Positions 1 through 6,321 of a DNA stretch of 19,493 nt are shown here, one piece after another. Source of the DNA: DASYML01 sp036399835 (GTDB lineage: Bacteria; Acidobacteriota; Blastocatellia; Pyrinomonadales; Pyrinomonadaceae); NCBI GenBank assembly GCA_036399835.1, contig DASWMI010000079.1:1-19493 (forward strand), given 5' to 3'. A program made the position numbers and the translations under genes. The stretch's first letter is position 1; each line of letters starts with the position of its first letter. Below the pieces are notes generated by a model that was not told the DNA's origin, made no database searches, and was given only the letters and a program-made list of their open reading frames with translations.

Positions 1-2
1 AG

Positions 3-116
3 GCATTCAAGGCTGGCAAGGTGAAGCTTGCAGACTTTGTTGGAGAGCAGCGGTCGAGGCGCTGGGGCAAGTCTCGTTATACGAAGAGCCTGATAGAGGT
101 TCTAGGCTCTCAATAG
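3..116 (+). CDS. C-terminal fragment of an unidentified gene
   Basis: An open frame enters from the left edge and ends at TAG 114-116, giving 37 residues that finish in a basic stretch (QRSRRWGKSRYTKSL) and IEVLGSQ. I do not recognise the family. Its position just before the scaffold and coat genes would suit a portal or minor head protein, but nothing in the residues shows this, and its codon third positions are less GC-rich than in the genes downstream. The other two forward frames stop early or continue only a few codons further, so this is the best frame but not certain. The AT-rich spacer after it separates it from the structural operon, so it could belong to a different transcription unit. 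Confidence 0.4.
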   Translation, partial: AFKAGKVKLADFVGEQRSRRWGKSRYTKSLIEVLGSQ

Positions 117-163
117 CTGGTTTGAAACCAGTTGTTTGAAACAATGCTTTTCGAGGTTATATA
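117..163 (+). promoter_or_regulatory. Tandem palindromes overlapping a possible promoter
   Basis: Two perfect odd palindromes lie side by side: CTGGTTTGAAACCAG at 117-131 and TTGTTTGAAACAA at 132-144. They share the core GTTTGAAAC, with centres 14 bp apart. A sigma70-like pair overlaps the second: TTGAAA at 136-141, a 16-bp spacer, and TATATA at 158-163. The layout resembles an operator on a promoter that would drive the scaffold-coat operon. The dyads are directly visible; the promoter match is moderate and the regulator is unknown. Confidence 0.35.
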
Positions 164-183
164 CCTGACGCACCCAAAGCCGG

Positions 184-207
184 ATACTTATTGGTGGTAA
201 TAAGTAT
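184..207. other. 9-bp perfect inverted repeat (AT-rich hairpin)
   Basis: ATACTTATT at 184-192 is exactly complementary to AATAAGTAT at 199-207 across a GGTGGT loop. It sits about 20 bp downstream of the candidate promoter at 136-163, so it would lie in the 5' leader RNA. A T-run terminator tail is absent. It could be a protein-binding dyad or a leader hairpin. Confidence 0.4.
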
Positions 208-461
208 ATTACTAATAGTAACTACTCTCCGCATTGCCTGATTCTTCACCTCATTTGAGGAGAAAAAACGAGCAAGGTTCTTTAATCCTGCATGTATTCC
301 TATAGCATATAACTACAGTTACACACCCCTGCAATCTTCTCTTCACCCGTGAAAAGAATATCTTACTTATCCCAAAGCGGAGCCACCCCTCCGAAAATTA
401 AATCCCGCCTTTCCTTTAATCTCCATCCTGCATAGCCGCGAATGCATGCGGCACATTCTGC

Positions 462-476
462 CCGGGCGGTGCCCGG
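462..476. other. GC-rich hairpin just upstream of the scaffold gene
   Basis: CCGGGC at 462-467 pairs with GCCCGG at 471-476 across a 3-base loop, ending 14 bases before the GGAG ribosome site at 491-494. A stem this close could affect initiation at 505. It also argues against translation starting at the upstream ATG 442. It is followed by A-rich rather than T-rich sequence, so it is not a plus-strand terminator. Confidence 0.35.
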
Positions 477-504
477 AGCAAAAAACATTTGGAGCGGTGC
501 TCGA

Positions 505-1254
505 ATGGCAACATTTCGATTGAAGAAACAGGTCGCAAAGCTCGACGAGGTGCAGGAGGCATATCGCGGAGCTTATGTCGAAAAGGACGGGGCATTTCAT
601 CTCGATCCAGCCAAGCTGGAAGAGATTGAGTTCGATGACAAGGCGGAACTGGCCGGCGCGCTTGAGAACGAGCGCAAAGAGCGCAAGCGGTTGGCGGAAG
701 AGGCCAAGAAATACAAAGACCTTGACCCGGAAAAGGCGCGCGCGGCTCTCCAGAAGCTTAATGAGCTTGATGAAAAAAACCTCACGGACAAAGGCGAGTT
801 CGACCGGCTGCTGAAGAAGCGCTCGGACGAATTCGATGTGCGAGAGACCGAGCTGAAACAGCAGCTCGAAAGCCTGACCGGCAAGCTCAATCAGTACGAG
901 CTGATCAATCCCGTGCGTGAGGCGGCTCTCAAAGCCGGCGTCCTGGCTGATGACATCGAGGATGTCCTCAAGATTACAGGGCACAGGTTCAAGCTCGTCG
1001 AAGGCAAGCCCGTCGTGCTCGACAAGGACGGCGACCCGAGCAGTCTGACCCTGGAGAAATTCTGGGGCGAAGAATTCAAATCGCAAAAGCCGAAGTTCTA
1101 CGGAGCTTCGGGCGCTGGCGGGAGCGGTGCTCCGGCGGGTGGCACTGGCGGCGGTTCAGGCGGAGCCAAGACCGTCAAGCGCGGCGACTTCGACAAGATG
1201 GACCCGGCCCAGCAGGCCCAGTTCGTCAAGGAGAAGGGCGTCATCACCGATTAA
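505..1254 (+). CDS. Phage scaffolding protein
   Basis: This 249-residue acidic and helical protein sits immediately before the coat gene, the usual place for the scaffold that templates procapsid assembly and then leaves. The N-terminus (FRLKKQVAKLDEVQEAYRGAYVEKDGAF) carries the 'VxKLDEVpeayRgxYvekdG' pattern common in phage scaffolds. A long E/K/R/L coiled-coil region follows (about residues 50-135), then a Gly/Ser/Ala linker (about 205-222) and a C-terminal helix with FDKMDPAQQAQFVKEKG, a likely coat-binding end. I chose ATG 505 because GGAG lies at 491-494; the frame is open from ATG 442, but that would add 21 atypical residues without a ribosome site. No protease is encoded beside it, as expected for P22-type capsids. 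Assignment rests on position and composition more than on conserved residues. Confidence 0.75.
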   Translation: MATFRLKKQVAKLDEVQEAYRGAYVEKDGAFHLDPAKLEEIEFDDKAELAGALENERKERKRLAEEAKKYKDLDPEKARAALQKLNELDEKNLTDKGEFDRLLKKRSDEFDVRETELKQQLESLTGKLNQYELINPVREAALKAGVLADDIEDVLKITGHRFKLVEGKPVVLDKDGDPSSLTLEKFWGEEFKSQKPKFYGASGAGGSGAPAGGTGGGSGGAKTVKRGDFDKMDPAQQAQFVKEKGVITD

Positions 1255-1288
1255 TCCCTTGAGCGCCCAAAGTGCGCGCGCAGGGATT
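1253..1288. other. Intergenic stem-loop between scaffold and coat genes
   Basis: AATCCCT at 1253-1259 pairs perfectly with AGGGATT at 1282-1288, and an inner GCGC/GCGC stem (1263-1266, 1274-1277) can stack inside. It begins in the scaffold stop codon and ends about 15 bases before the coat ribosome site (AAGGAAAGAG, about 1299-1308). No T-tract follows. It may protect or process the coat message, since coat is needed in far greater amounts than scaffold; that role is inferred. Confidence 0.35.
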
Positions 1289-1317
1289 GTAACCAAAGAA
1301 GGAAAGAGTAAAGAGTC

Positions 1318-2451
1318 ATGTCGAACACACTGACAAATTTGATTCCCGATCTTTTTGAGGCCCTCGACGTGGTCTCGCGCGAGCTGGTCGGATTTATTCC
1401 CGCCGTCACGCTCGACGCGAATGCCGAGCGCGCGGCCCTCGGTCAGACGATCCGTATCCCCATCACGCCCGCCGCTTCGGCGAGCGATGTCACGCCCGGC
1501 ACGACCCCGCCCGACGATGGCGACCAGACCATCGGCAATACCAGCCTCTCGATCACCAAGTCGAGGGTGGTTCCTTTCCGCTGGACTGGCGAAGAGCAGA
1601 AGGGCATCAACAGCGGCCCGGGCTACAAGAACATCCGCGTGCAGCAGATCGCGCAGGCGCTGCGCACGCTCGTCAACGAGGTCGAATCGGACGTTGCCCT
1701 GCTTTACAAGCGCGCCTCGCGCGCCTACGGCACGGCCGGCACGACGCCTTTCGCGTCGAACCTCTCCGAAGCCGCGCAGGTCCTGAAGGTCCTGAAGGAC
1801 AACGGCGCGCCCGAAGGCGACCTGCACCTCGTTATCGGCACGACGGCCGGCGCGAACATGCGCAGCCTCGCGCAGCTCAATAAGGCCAATGAGGCCGGCG
1901 GCGATGACCTGCTTCGTCAGGGCGTCCTGCTGAACCTCTTCGGCATGATGATCCGCGAATCGGCGCAGGTGAAGGCGCACACCCAGGGCACGGGTGCCAA
2001 CTACCAGGTGAATCACGCGGCCTACGCCGCCGGTGACACCGACATCACGGTCGATACGGGCACGGGCACCATCGTCGCCGGCGACATCGTCACCGGCGCA
2101 GGCGACTCGAACAAGTATGTTGTCGGCTCGGCGCTGGCAGCCAACGTGTTCTCGCTCAATAAGCCGGGCCTTCGCCAGGCGCTCGCCGATAACGCGGCGA
2201 TCACGGTCGGCAGCAGCTACGCCGCGAACATGGCCTTCCACAGAAGCGCCATGATCCTGGTCGCGCGTCCGCCCGCACTGCCGGAAGAGGGCGACATGGC
2301 CGATGACCGCATGATCGTCACCGACCCGCGCTCGGGCCTCTCCTTTGAGGTCGCGATGTACAAGCAGTATCGCCGCATCCGCTATGAGGTCTCGCTCGCC
2401 TGGGGCGCCGCGAACATCAAGCCGGAGCACACGGCCATCCTGCTCGGCTAA
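1318..2451 (+). CDS. Major capsid (coat) protein, P22 coat family
   Basis: This 377-residue protein forms the icosahedral shell. The order matches the P22 coat family: N-terminal helix with the D-E/S-R-E-L-V-type segment (residues 10-26), an E-loop-like strand region with IRIPITP (about 45-51), the long spine helix (about 105-132), a P-domain helix start near HLVIGTTAGANMRSL (170-184), and a variable beta insert with two 'AGDxxT(V/G)' turns at about 221-300, equivalent to the P22 I-domain. The end (RRIRYEVSLAWGAANIKPEHTAILLG) is characteristic: P22 coat also ends in a W-G-x-N-x-x-(K/R)-P-E segment. It starts at ATG 1318 behind an AAGGAAAGAG site. Being the most GC-rich and codon-biased gene here fits high expression. 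The family call is from motif memory, not an alignment. Confidence 0.88.
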   Translation: MSNTLTNLIPDLFEALDVVSRELVGFIPAVTLDANAERAALGQTIRIPITPAASASDVTPGTTPPDDGDQTIGNTSLSITKSRVVPFRWTGEEQKGINSGPGYKNIRVQQIAQALRTLVNEVESDVALLYKRASRAYGTAGTTPFASNLSEAAQVLKVLKDNGAPEGDLHLVIGTTAGANMRSLAQLNKANEAGGDDLLRQGVLLNLFGMMIRESAQVKAHTQGTGANYQVNHAAYAAGDTDITVDTGTGTIVAGDIVTGAGDSNKYVVGSALAANVFSLNKPGLRQALADNAAITVGSSYAANMAFHRSAMILVARPPALPEEGDMADDRMIVTDPRSGLSFEVAMYKQYRRIRYEVSLAWGAANIKPEHTAILLG

Positions 2452-2459
2452 TCAGGGCC

Positions 2460-2480
2460 ATCTGGCAGCCGTTGCCAGAT
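2460..2480. other. Hairpin 1 after the coat gene
   Basis: ATCTGGCA at 2460-2467 is perfectly complementary to TGCCAGAT at 2473-2480 with a 5-base loop. It begins 9 bases after the coat stop codon. No U-tract follows, so a simple intrinsic terminator is not supported. It may act with the larger hairpin directly downstream. Confidence 0.5.
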
Positions 2481-2485
2481 AGACA

Positions 2486-2538
2486 GAAGAGGCGGGATGA
2501 GGAAAGGCATTGGAGTGCTCCTCCTCATCCCGCTCTTC
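2486..2538. other. Hairpin 2 after the coat gene (17-bp stem with one bulge)
   Basis: GAAGAGGCGGGATGAGGA at 2486-2503 pairs with TCCTCATCCCGCTCTTC at 2522-2538, leaving one bulged G and an 18-base loop that can itself fold (GGAG/CTCC). This is the strongest RNA structure I see in the window. It separates the highly expressed coat gene from the low-copy neck genes. It lacks a poly-U tail, so attenuation, a processing site or 3' stabilisation of coat mRNA are more likely than classic termination. Confidence 0.6.
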
Positions 2539-2558
2539 AACTTCGCGAAAGGCAAGTA

Positions 2559-2741
2559 ATGAGTCAGATAGAGACCGTCAAGGTCGAGCTGCCCGACGGC
2601 GACTACACGATCATCAATAAGTCTGATTTCGATCCATCGCGGCATACGCTCTTCAGCGAGGAGAAAGATGTCGCCACGCAGCCGAGTGTCGCTCCGGTAG
2701 GTACAGCCAGGACGCGCAGGCAGAGAGCAGACAGCAAGTAA
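2559..2741 (+). CDS. Small protein following the coat gene
   Basis: A 60-residue protein beginning MSQIETVKVELPDGDYTIIN. It contains INKSDFDPSRHTLFSE (about 19-34), which resembles the 'INxxDFDPxxHxL' motif I associate with small proteins encoded between coat and neck genes of many phages. The C-terminus is short, disordered and basic (TARTRRQRADSK). The function of this family is not known to me; head assembly or DNA contact is possible. I chose ATG 2559 with GAAAGG just upstream. The frame stays open upstream, but that would read through the hairpin arms. The next gene starts directly after its stop codon, so translation is likely coupled. Confidence 0.65.
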   Translation: MSQIETVKVELPDGDYTIINKSDFDPSRHTLFSEEKDVATQPSVAPVGTARTRRQRADSK

Positions 2742-3017
2742 ATGGGGCTTGAAGACGCAGAGATAGTTACAGCGGCAGAAATCTGCGGCGAATTGTACGA
2801 GGCCGTGCAGTTCAACGCAGGCTCTCTGACCGCCGGCCAGTTGGCCTCTCTTCGCGTGGACATCACGACCTGGAACTCGATTCGCGACAAGCACCTCAAT
2901 CTCAAGGACGTTGACCTCGGCACAAAGGCCAAGCGCGCGGCCATCAGAGAGCGCGTGCGGCGAATGCTCTGGTTCGACGATTCGAGCAGCGTGAGCATCC
3001 GGATGGTGAGGGGATGA
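2742..3017 (+). CDS. Presumed head-tail connector (adaptor-position) protein
   Basis: A 91-residue protein, mostly helical, with a hydrophobic middle (about 25-50) and a basic helix AKRAAIRERVRRMLWFD near the C-terminus. I do not recognise a named family. Position between coat and the head-closure-like gene is where siphophages encode the adaptor ring under the portal, so that is the best guess. Its ATG follows the previous TAA with no gap and no good ribosome site, implying translational coupling. Its last codons overlap the next gene in an ATGA junction at 3014-3017. Confidence 0.55.
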   Translation: MGLEDAEIVTAAEICGELYEAVQFNAGSLTAGQLASLRVDITTWNSIRDKHLNLKDVDLGTKAKRAAIRERVRRMLWFDDSSSVSIRMVRG

Positions 3018-3397
3018 GCGAATACAGCGACGCAATCGAGGAAGCGCGCGCCGAACTGGCAGAGGTCGCGGCTGATGTCCTGCTCGACACCTGCACGCAC
3101 AAGCGGCCTCCTGTCCCGCAGCCCGTAGGCGGAGGCGAAGAGGATGAGCCGGAGACGATAGAAGAGGACGTGCCCTGCGAAGCCGAGCCTTTGAGCGTGT
3201 TTCAGAGGGTCGTCGCGCAGAGCATCAACGCTTCGGCCACGCATAAGATCAAGCTCCCGGCCACAAAGCAGCTTCAGCCGATGGACCTGCTCATAGTCGC
3301 CGAGCGGGGAGCGACTCCGGAGCAGACCTTTCAGGTCTTCGGCGACATCACCAAGCCTCAAGACCTCTGGCGATTCGTGCTGGGCACTCTGCAGTAA
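3014..3397 (+). CDS. Head-closure / head-tail joining-like protein
   Basis: This 127-residue protein begins with a short acidic helix. A Pro/Glu-rich loop follows (about 35-52), then a beta-rich half with VVAQSINASATHKIKLPA and MDLLIVAERGATPEQTFQVFGDI. The pattern fits small beta-barrel stopper proteins (SPP1 gp16/lambda FII type), in which strands exchange a 'xxH-x-I-x-L' edge and close with 'xxFxVxGxxxP'. It would sit between adaptor and tail, keeping DNA inside the head. No catalytic residues are seen or expected. It starts within the previous gene (ATGA), with GAGGGG directly before the ATG. Function is inferred from fold-like pattern and gene order. Confidence 0.55.
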   Translation: MSEYSDAIEEARAELAEVAADVLLDTCTHKRPPVPQPVGGGEEDEPETIEEDVPCEAEPLSVFQRVVAQSINASATHKIKLPATKQLQPMDLLIVAERGATPEQTFQVFGDITKPQDLWRFVLGTLQ

Positions 3398-3402
3398 ACG
3401 AT

Positions 3403-3753
3403 ATGGCTAACGAAACGGTACAGCTCAGAAGCAATGTCGGCAACGTGAAGGAGGCCGTGCACGAGATGGCTGCCAGGCTCATTAACCAGGTGGCTCACGG
3501 TACGAAAGAAGACGCGATCGAGGGAGCGCCGGAAGACACGGGCTTTTTGAAAAGCAAGATCGAAGTGACCGAGGAGGCGACGCCGGAGAAACCCCAGGCA
3601 AAGCTCGAATCGGGCGCGCCCTATTCCGAGCCGGTCAACTTCGGCCATCACACCAGAAGCGGCAGCTTCGTCGCGGCCGACCCATTTTTTACGAGCGCCG
3701 TCGAGCGCGCGCCCGCGAGGGCCGCAGAGGCGGCTGAATCCATGAGGAACTGA
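3403..3753 (+). CDS. HK97 gp10-like neck/tail completion protein
   Basis: The 116-residue protein has the HK97 gp10-like signature in order: an N-terminal helix (about 15-40), then APEDTGFLKSKIEV (about 42-56; the 'A-P-x-D-T-G-x-L-x-x-S/K-I' motif), then APYSEPVNFGHHTR (about 72-85; 'Y-x-x-x-V-x-F-G') and a 'A-D-P-F-F-x-x-A' segment (about 91-98) before the final helix. Members sit at the head-tail interface and are needed to join or complete the tail. It lies 5 bases after the preceding gene, and its stop overlaps the start of the next (TGATG), so the neck genes form one translational block. Confidence 0.8.
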   Translation: MANETVQLRSNVGNVKEAVHEMAARLINQVAHGTKEDAIEGAPEDTGFLKSKIEVTEEATPEKPQAKLESGAPYSEPVNFGHHTRSGSFVAADPFFTSAVERAPARAAEAAESMRN

Positions 3754-4202
3754 TGAGTGTTTCTGATTTGATTGCGGTTCCTCTGTTCTTTGCAAAGCGG
3801 CTTGCTGAAGGCGCGAATGTCGTCGCCTTAATCGGCGACCGCGTTTATGACGGCGACATCCCGGATGTCACCAGGACGTTTGATCCCTACCCGTGCTGCC
3901 TCGTCGCCTATCAGGGGGGTGCCGACACGCAGACGACGAACGCAAGGCGCGTTATGGCGAAGCCGCTCTATCTGGTCGAGCTGGTGACGAAAGGCCCGCT
4001 GACGACCGGCTTCAAAGCCGCTCTCAAGGAGATGGACGATCTCCTGCAGCAATGCACGAATTATGAGCACGAGGATATTCCGAACTTCTTCTTTCATTCG
4101 TGGAGAGAGCAGGCCAGCTCGAGGTCGAGCATAGACACGGCCATCGGCAAGTTCAAATTCAGAGGCGGGTTCTATCGCGTCGAAGCAATTCCGACAAATT
4201 AA
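3753..4202 (+). CDS. Tail terminator-like protein
   Basis: This 149-residue protein lies between the gp10-like gene and the tail tube gene, the standard site of the tail terminator (lambda gpU/SPP1 gp17 position), which caps the tube and docks it to the head. It begins with a helix and ALIGDRVYDGDIPD (about 25-38), like the 'I-x-D-R-V-x-x-x-x-P' opening of DUF3168-type terminators. A 'YPCCLVAYQGG' strand follows, then a long helix (FKAALKEMDDLLQQC) and C-terminal strands. GAGGA lies 4 bases before the ATG, which overlaps the preceding stop codon. The call rests on order plus a weak motif. Confidence 0.65.
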   Translation: MSVSDLIAVPLFFAKRLAEGANVVALIGDRVYDGDIPDVTRTFDPYPCCLVAYQGGADTQTTNARRVMAKPLYLVELVTKGPLTTGFKAALKEMDDLLQQCTNYEHEDIPNFFFHSWREQASSRSSIDTAIGKFKFRGGFYRVEAIPTN

Positions 4203-4217
4203 GAGGAGTGAGAAGAG

Positions 4218-5525
4218 ATGAGCGCAAACGCAACAGTTAACCAGGTCGTCCTGATCGGCGACCAGGCAGCGGCGGACACACCGGTCACGCCTGACATGCA
4301 GTTCTCCGGGCTGAACGTGGATTTCGACGAGCAGCTTGAGACCAACTTTTATCGGCCGGCCGGTTCGAAGGTCAACAAGATGGGCGTCCTCAATGATGTC
4401 TCATCGAAGGGCACCTTCAACGGCGTTCACTCTTATAGGGAAGCCATCTGGCCATTCGAGTCGTATGTCGGATCGGGCGGCGGACCCGATACGCTCGCCG
4501 GCGGCGGCAAGAAGTGGCGGTATAAGCCCTCTCTTGGCGACGTGGACCCTTACGTGCTCTTCACGATCCAGAAAGGCTCCAAGCAGCGCGGCCGCCAGGT
4601 CAATGACATCCTCTTCAACTCTATCCAGATCGCTCTCTCGCGCAAGGGCGTAAACATCTCCGGCAACATCCTCGGCAAGGGTGTGACGCCCGGCGTAACG
4701 ATGAACCTTGAACGCAATGAGGTTCAGAGTCTTGCCAAGACGGGCACGCCGACCGCCGGCACCTTCACCCTGACCTACTCGGGGCAGACCACGTCGGCCA
4801 TTGCTTATAACGCCTCGGCCGCGACCATCAAGGCCGCGCTCGAAGCCCTCTCGAATATCGCCGTCGGCGATGTATCGGTGAGTGGCGGTCCTCTGCCAAA
4901 TACGGCGGTCGTCATCACCTTCAAGGGCGCCCTCGGCAACACGAACGTCGGCGCGATAACGGTTGATTCGACCAGCGTCACCGGCGGCACGTTCGCCATC
5001 ACCACGACCACGCAGGGCAACGCGGGCGCGACCGAGATTGCCCCGATGCCCATCGCAGGCAAACAGGTCAGCCTCTTCCTGGATGATGCATACGGCGACA
5101 TCGGCACGACGCAGCTCACGGACAACTTCTCCTGCCAGATCAACCTGCCCGACAAGTACCGGCCGAAGTCCGTCATGAATCGCGACCTGGACTCTTACAA
5201 AGAGCCGGTCGAGCAGCCGATGGAGCCGACCTGCGTGCTGACGATGGAGGCCAATTCTTTCAGCGATGCGCTCTACGCTGCGGCCAAGGCCGGCGACCTG
5301 CCGACGCAGTACCTGCGCATTGACGCAGAGGGCATCGTCATCGGCGGCGGAGTCACGGACCCCTTCCAGTGGGTCTTCGACGTGCCCCTCAAGCTTCAGG
5401 GCGCGACCGAGAACGGCGATTCCGACGGCGTTGATTCTTACACCTTCACTTTCCAGATCGTCGAGGATGACGACATGGGGTCGTTCTTCGACACCTACTT
5501 CGTTAACGACATAGCGAGTCTCTAA
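4218..5525 (+). CDS. Major tail tube protein with inserted beta-rich domain
   Basis: At 435 residues it is longer than a bare siphophage tube protein (often about 150-300). Residues 1-166 and about 271-435 look like one tube protein split in two: LGDVDPYVLFTIQKG and DILFNSIQIALSRKG early, then IAGKQVSLFLDD, DNFSCQINLPDKYRPK and SYTFTFQIVEDD late. Residues about 167-270 form a separate unit with AGTFTLTYSGQTTSAIAYNAS, IKAALEALSNI, VSVSGGPLP and ITTTTQGNAG. This is a domain motif I recognise from many phage structural proteins ('GTFTLTfxGqtT...aLeaLsnIgxgnVtVtGGPlP'). It probably projects from the tube surface. A strong GAGGAGTGAGAAGAG leader precedes ATG 4218. Position directly before the chaperone pair supports the tube call. 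Confidence 0.82.
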   Translation: MSANATVNQVVLIGDQAAADTPVTPDMQFSGLNVDFDEQLETNFYRPAGSKVNKMGVLNDVSSKGTFNGVHSYREAIWPFESYVGSGGGPDTLAGGGKKWRYKPSLGDVDPYVLFTIQKGSKQRGRQVNDILFNSIQIALSRKGVNISGNILGKGVTPGVTMNLERNEVQSLAKTGTPTAGTFTLTYSGQTTSAIAYNASAATIKAALEALSNIAVGDVSVSGGPLPNTAVVITFKGALGNTNVGAITVDSTSVTGGTFAITTTTQGNAGATEIAPMPIAGKQVSLFLDDAYGDIGTTQLTDNFSCQINLPDKYRPKSVMNRDLDSYKEPVEQPMEPTCVLTMEANSFSDALYAAAKAGDLPTQYLRIDAEGIVIGGGVTDPFQWVFDVPLKLQGATENGDSDGVDSYTFTFQIVEDDDMGSFFDTYFVNDIASL

Positions 5526-6091
5526 TGGAACTATCAACGCTGGCTCACGCTCCCGAATTCCTGGACAACCTCGTCACTGAAAAGTTTGAGGCTGCGGGCG
5601 AGAGCGTGGACATCACGGTCAACATAGACGCCTTTACGAGCGTCTTCTGGCGTCGCATCTCGGCGCAGATTAGAGACAGGTATCTCGGGGGCGTAAAACC
5701 CGACGGGCAGAAGTCTGCGAAGAGCAGGAGGGGCAAAAGGGGCGCGCCTGCTAAGCCAGAGCCTGACGAAGCATTCAAAGGGCTGCACAGTCCTTTCGAG
5801 CTGATGGCGCTTGAGGATGACCAGGAGCGGACCATTTACGTGGACCTGCTGCTGACGCCGGGCATCCCCGGCCAATCGCCCGTTCTAGTTGACTGGGGCG
5901 TGAAGCTCGATGGCCTGCCCATTAAGCCTTCGCGCGAGGTCCTGATGGGAATGCCGACGCCCGCCGTGCGTGCGCTGTGGCTCTTCTGCAGGAGGCTGGC
6001 GGACACCGTAAAAAAGCTTCCGACCCGAAAGACAAGTCCCAGCAAGACGACCGAAGAGACTACAGAAGATGGCTCGTCAACCAGGGATTAG
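5525..6091 (+). CDS. Tail assembly chaperone, short (gpG-like) product
   Basis: This 188-residue product lies between tube and tape measure genes, where siphophages encode a chaperone made in short and frameshifted forms. It opens with LSTLAHAPEFLDNL and a beta-rich segment, then has a basic, disordered linker (about 58-80, KSAKSRRGKRGAPAK), LHSPFELMAL, and DLLLTPGIPGQ. Reading past the slippery site adds a short hydrophilic end (SPSKTTEETTEDGSSTRD). The start ATG overlaps the tube stop (TAATG). No family residue is catalytic; assignment is by position, the overlap, and the -1 slippery site at 6010-6016. It would bind tape measure protein and recruit tube subunits. Confidence 0.75.
   Translation: MELSTLAHAPEFLDNLVTEKFEAAGESVDITVNIDAFTSVFWRRISAQIRDRYLGGVKPDGQKSAKSRRGKRGAPAKPEPDEAFKGLHSPFELMALEDDQERTIYVDLLLTPGIPGQSPVLVDWGVKLDGLPIKPSREVLMGMPTPAVRALWLFCRRLADTVKKLPTRKTSPSKTTEETTEDGSSTRD
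5990..6016 (+). promoter_or_regulatory. Programmed -1 ribosomal frameshift site
   Basis: In the reading phase of the short chaperone, GTA AAA AAG places the canonical heptamer A AAA AAG at 6010-6016. A -1 slip re-reads G6016 and continues GCT TCC GAC into the overlapping frame to 6306. An internal Shine-Dalgarno-like AGGAGG at 5990-5995 lies 14 bases upstream of the heptamer, similar in kind to the stimulator of E. coli dnaX frameshifting. I do not see a convincing stimulatory stem directly downstream. Heptamer and phase are directly visible; efficiency cannot be judged. Confidence 0.85.
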
Positions 6092-6306
6092 GGCGGGAGA
6101 AATTCTTTAACACGCGCAAGCCCGCTTATGTGAGCAGGCACAAGATAGCGCGCTCTCTGGGCGTATCCGTCCCGGCATTGAAAGCGGTTCCGGACCACTA
6201 CCAGGAAGAGGCATACACCATTTTGCGCGCAGAGTTTGAAGCGCGCAGGGAGATCGCAGGGGAGCTGGACATCCCGATTCATCTGGTCGTCTTACCTGAA
6301 TTCTAA
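6016..6306 (+). CDS. Frameshift extension of the tail assembly chaperone (gpGT-like)
   Basis: This is the T part of the long chaperone. Slipping after codon 164 (AAG at 6014-6016) adds 96 residues starting ASDPKDKSQQDDRRDY, giving a fusion of about 260 residues coded from 5525 to 6306. The extension includes RWLVNQGLGREKF, a short helical RHKIARSLGVSVPALK segment that superficially resembles a helix-turn-helix, and ends IHLVVLPEF. The open frame upstream of the slip point has only a GTG at 5977 with no ribosome site, so independent expression is unlikely. In lambda the T portion contacts the tape measure-tube complex; the tape measure gene begins 15 bases further on. Confidence 0.8.
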   Translation, partial: ASDPKDKSQQDDRRDYRRWLVNQGLGREKFFNTRKPAYVSRHKIARSLGVSVPALKAVPDHYQEEAYTILRAEFEARREIAGELDIPIHLVVLPEF

Positions 6307-6321
6307 ATGAGGCTTTGAAAA

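Larger units (their letters stand above)
117..504. other. Gene-free, AT-rich leader before the structural genes
   Basis: No convincing gene lies in these 388 bases. By hand count 121-360 is 92 G+C out of 240 (38%), against about 70% in a sample line of the coat gene. The stretch is rich in dyads: tandem palindromes at 117-144, a 9-bp stem at 184-192/199-207, a 5-bp stem at 249-253/256-260, and a GC-rich stem at 462-467/471-476 just before the scaffold gene. The only short plus-strand reading frame I saw, 18 codons from 144, has no supporting ribosome site. A control region for late structural genes is the likely role (inference). Confidence 0.55.

Noticed and set aside
117..440. tRNA or CRISPR in the gene-free leader
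   Set aside because: I saw no cloverleaf with CCA-adjacent acceptor stem and no repeated unit with spacers; the twin palindromes occur only twice and are adjacent.
442..504. Upstream ATG 442 as scaffold start
   Set aside because: It would add 21 residues unlike any scaffold start, lacks a ribosome site and reads through the hairpin at 462-476. ATG 505 has GGAG at a workable distance.
1156..2430. Long minus-strand open frame opposite the coat gene (424 codons)
   Set aside because: It is a by-product of GC-rich third positions in the coat gene; its translation is rich in Arg/Asp/Val repeats with no domain, and it spans the scaffold-coat gap.
2460..2538. Classic intrinsic terminator after coat
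   Set aside because: Neither hairpin is followed by a run of T on the plus strand, and tail genes continue directly downstream.
4401..5537. Long minus-strand open frame opposite the tail tube gene (378 codons)
   Set aside because: Same GC-bias artefact; composition is Arg/Gly/Val-rich without domains, and the plus-strand tube protein is well supported.
5977..6306. Independent gene starting at GTG 5977
   Set aside because: No ribosome site precedes it, and the A AAA AAG site in correct phase explains its expression as a frameshift extension.
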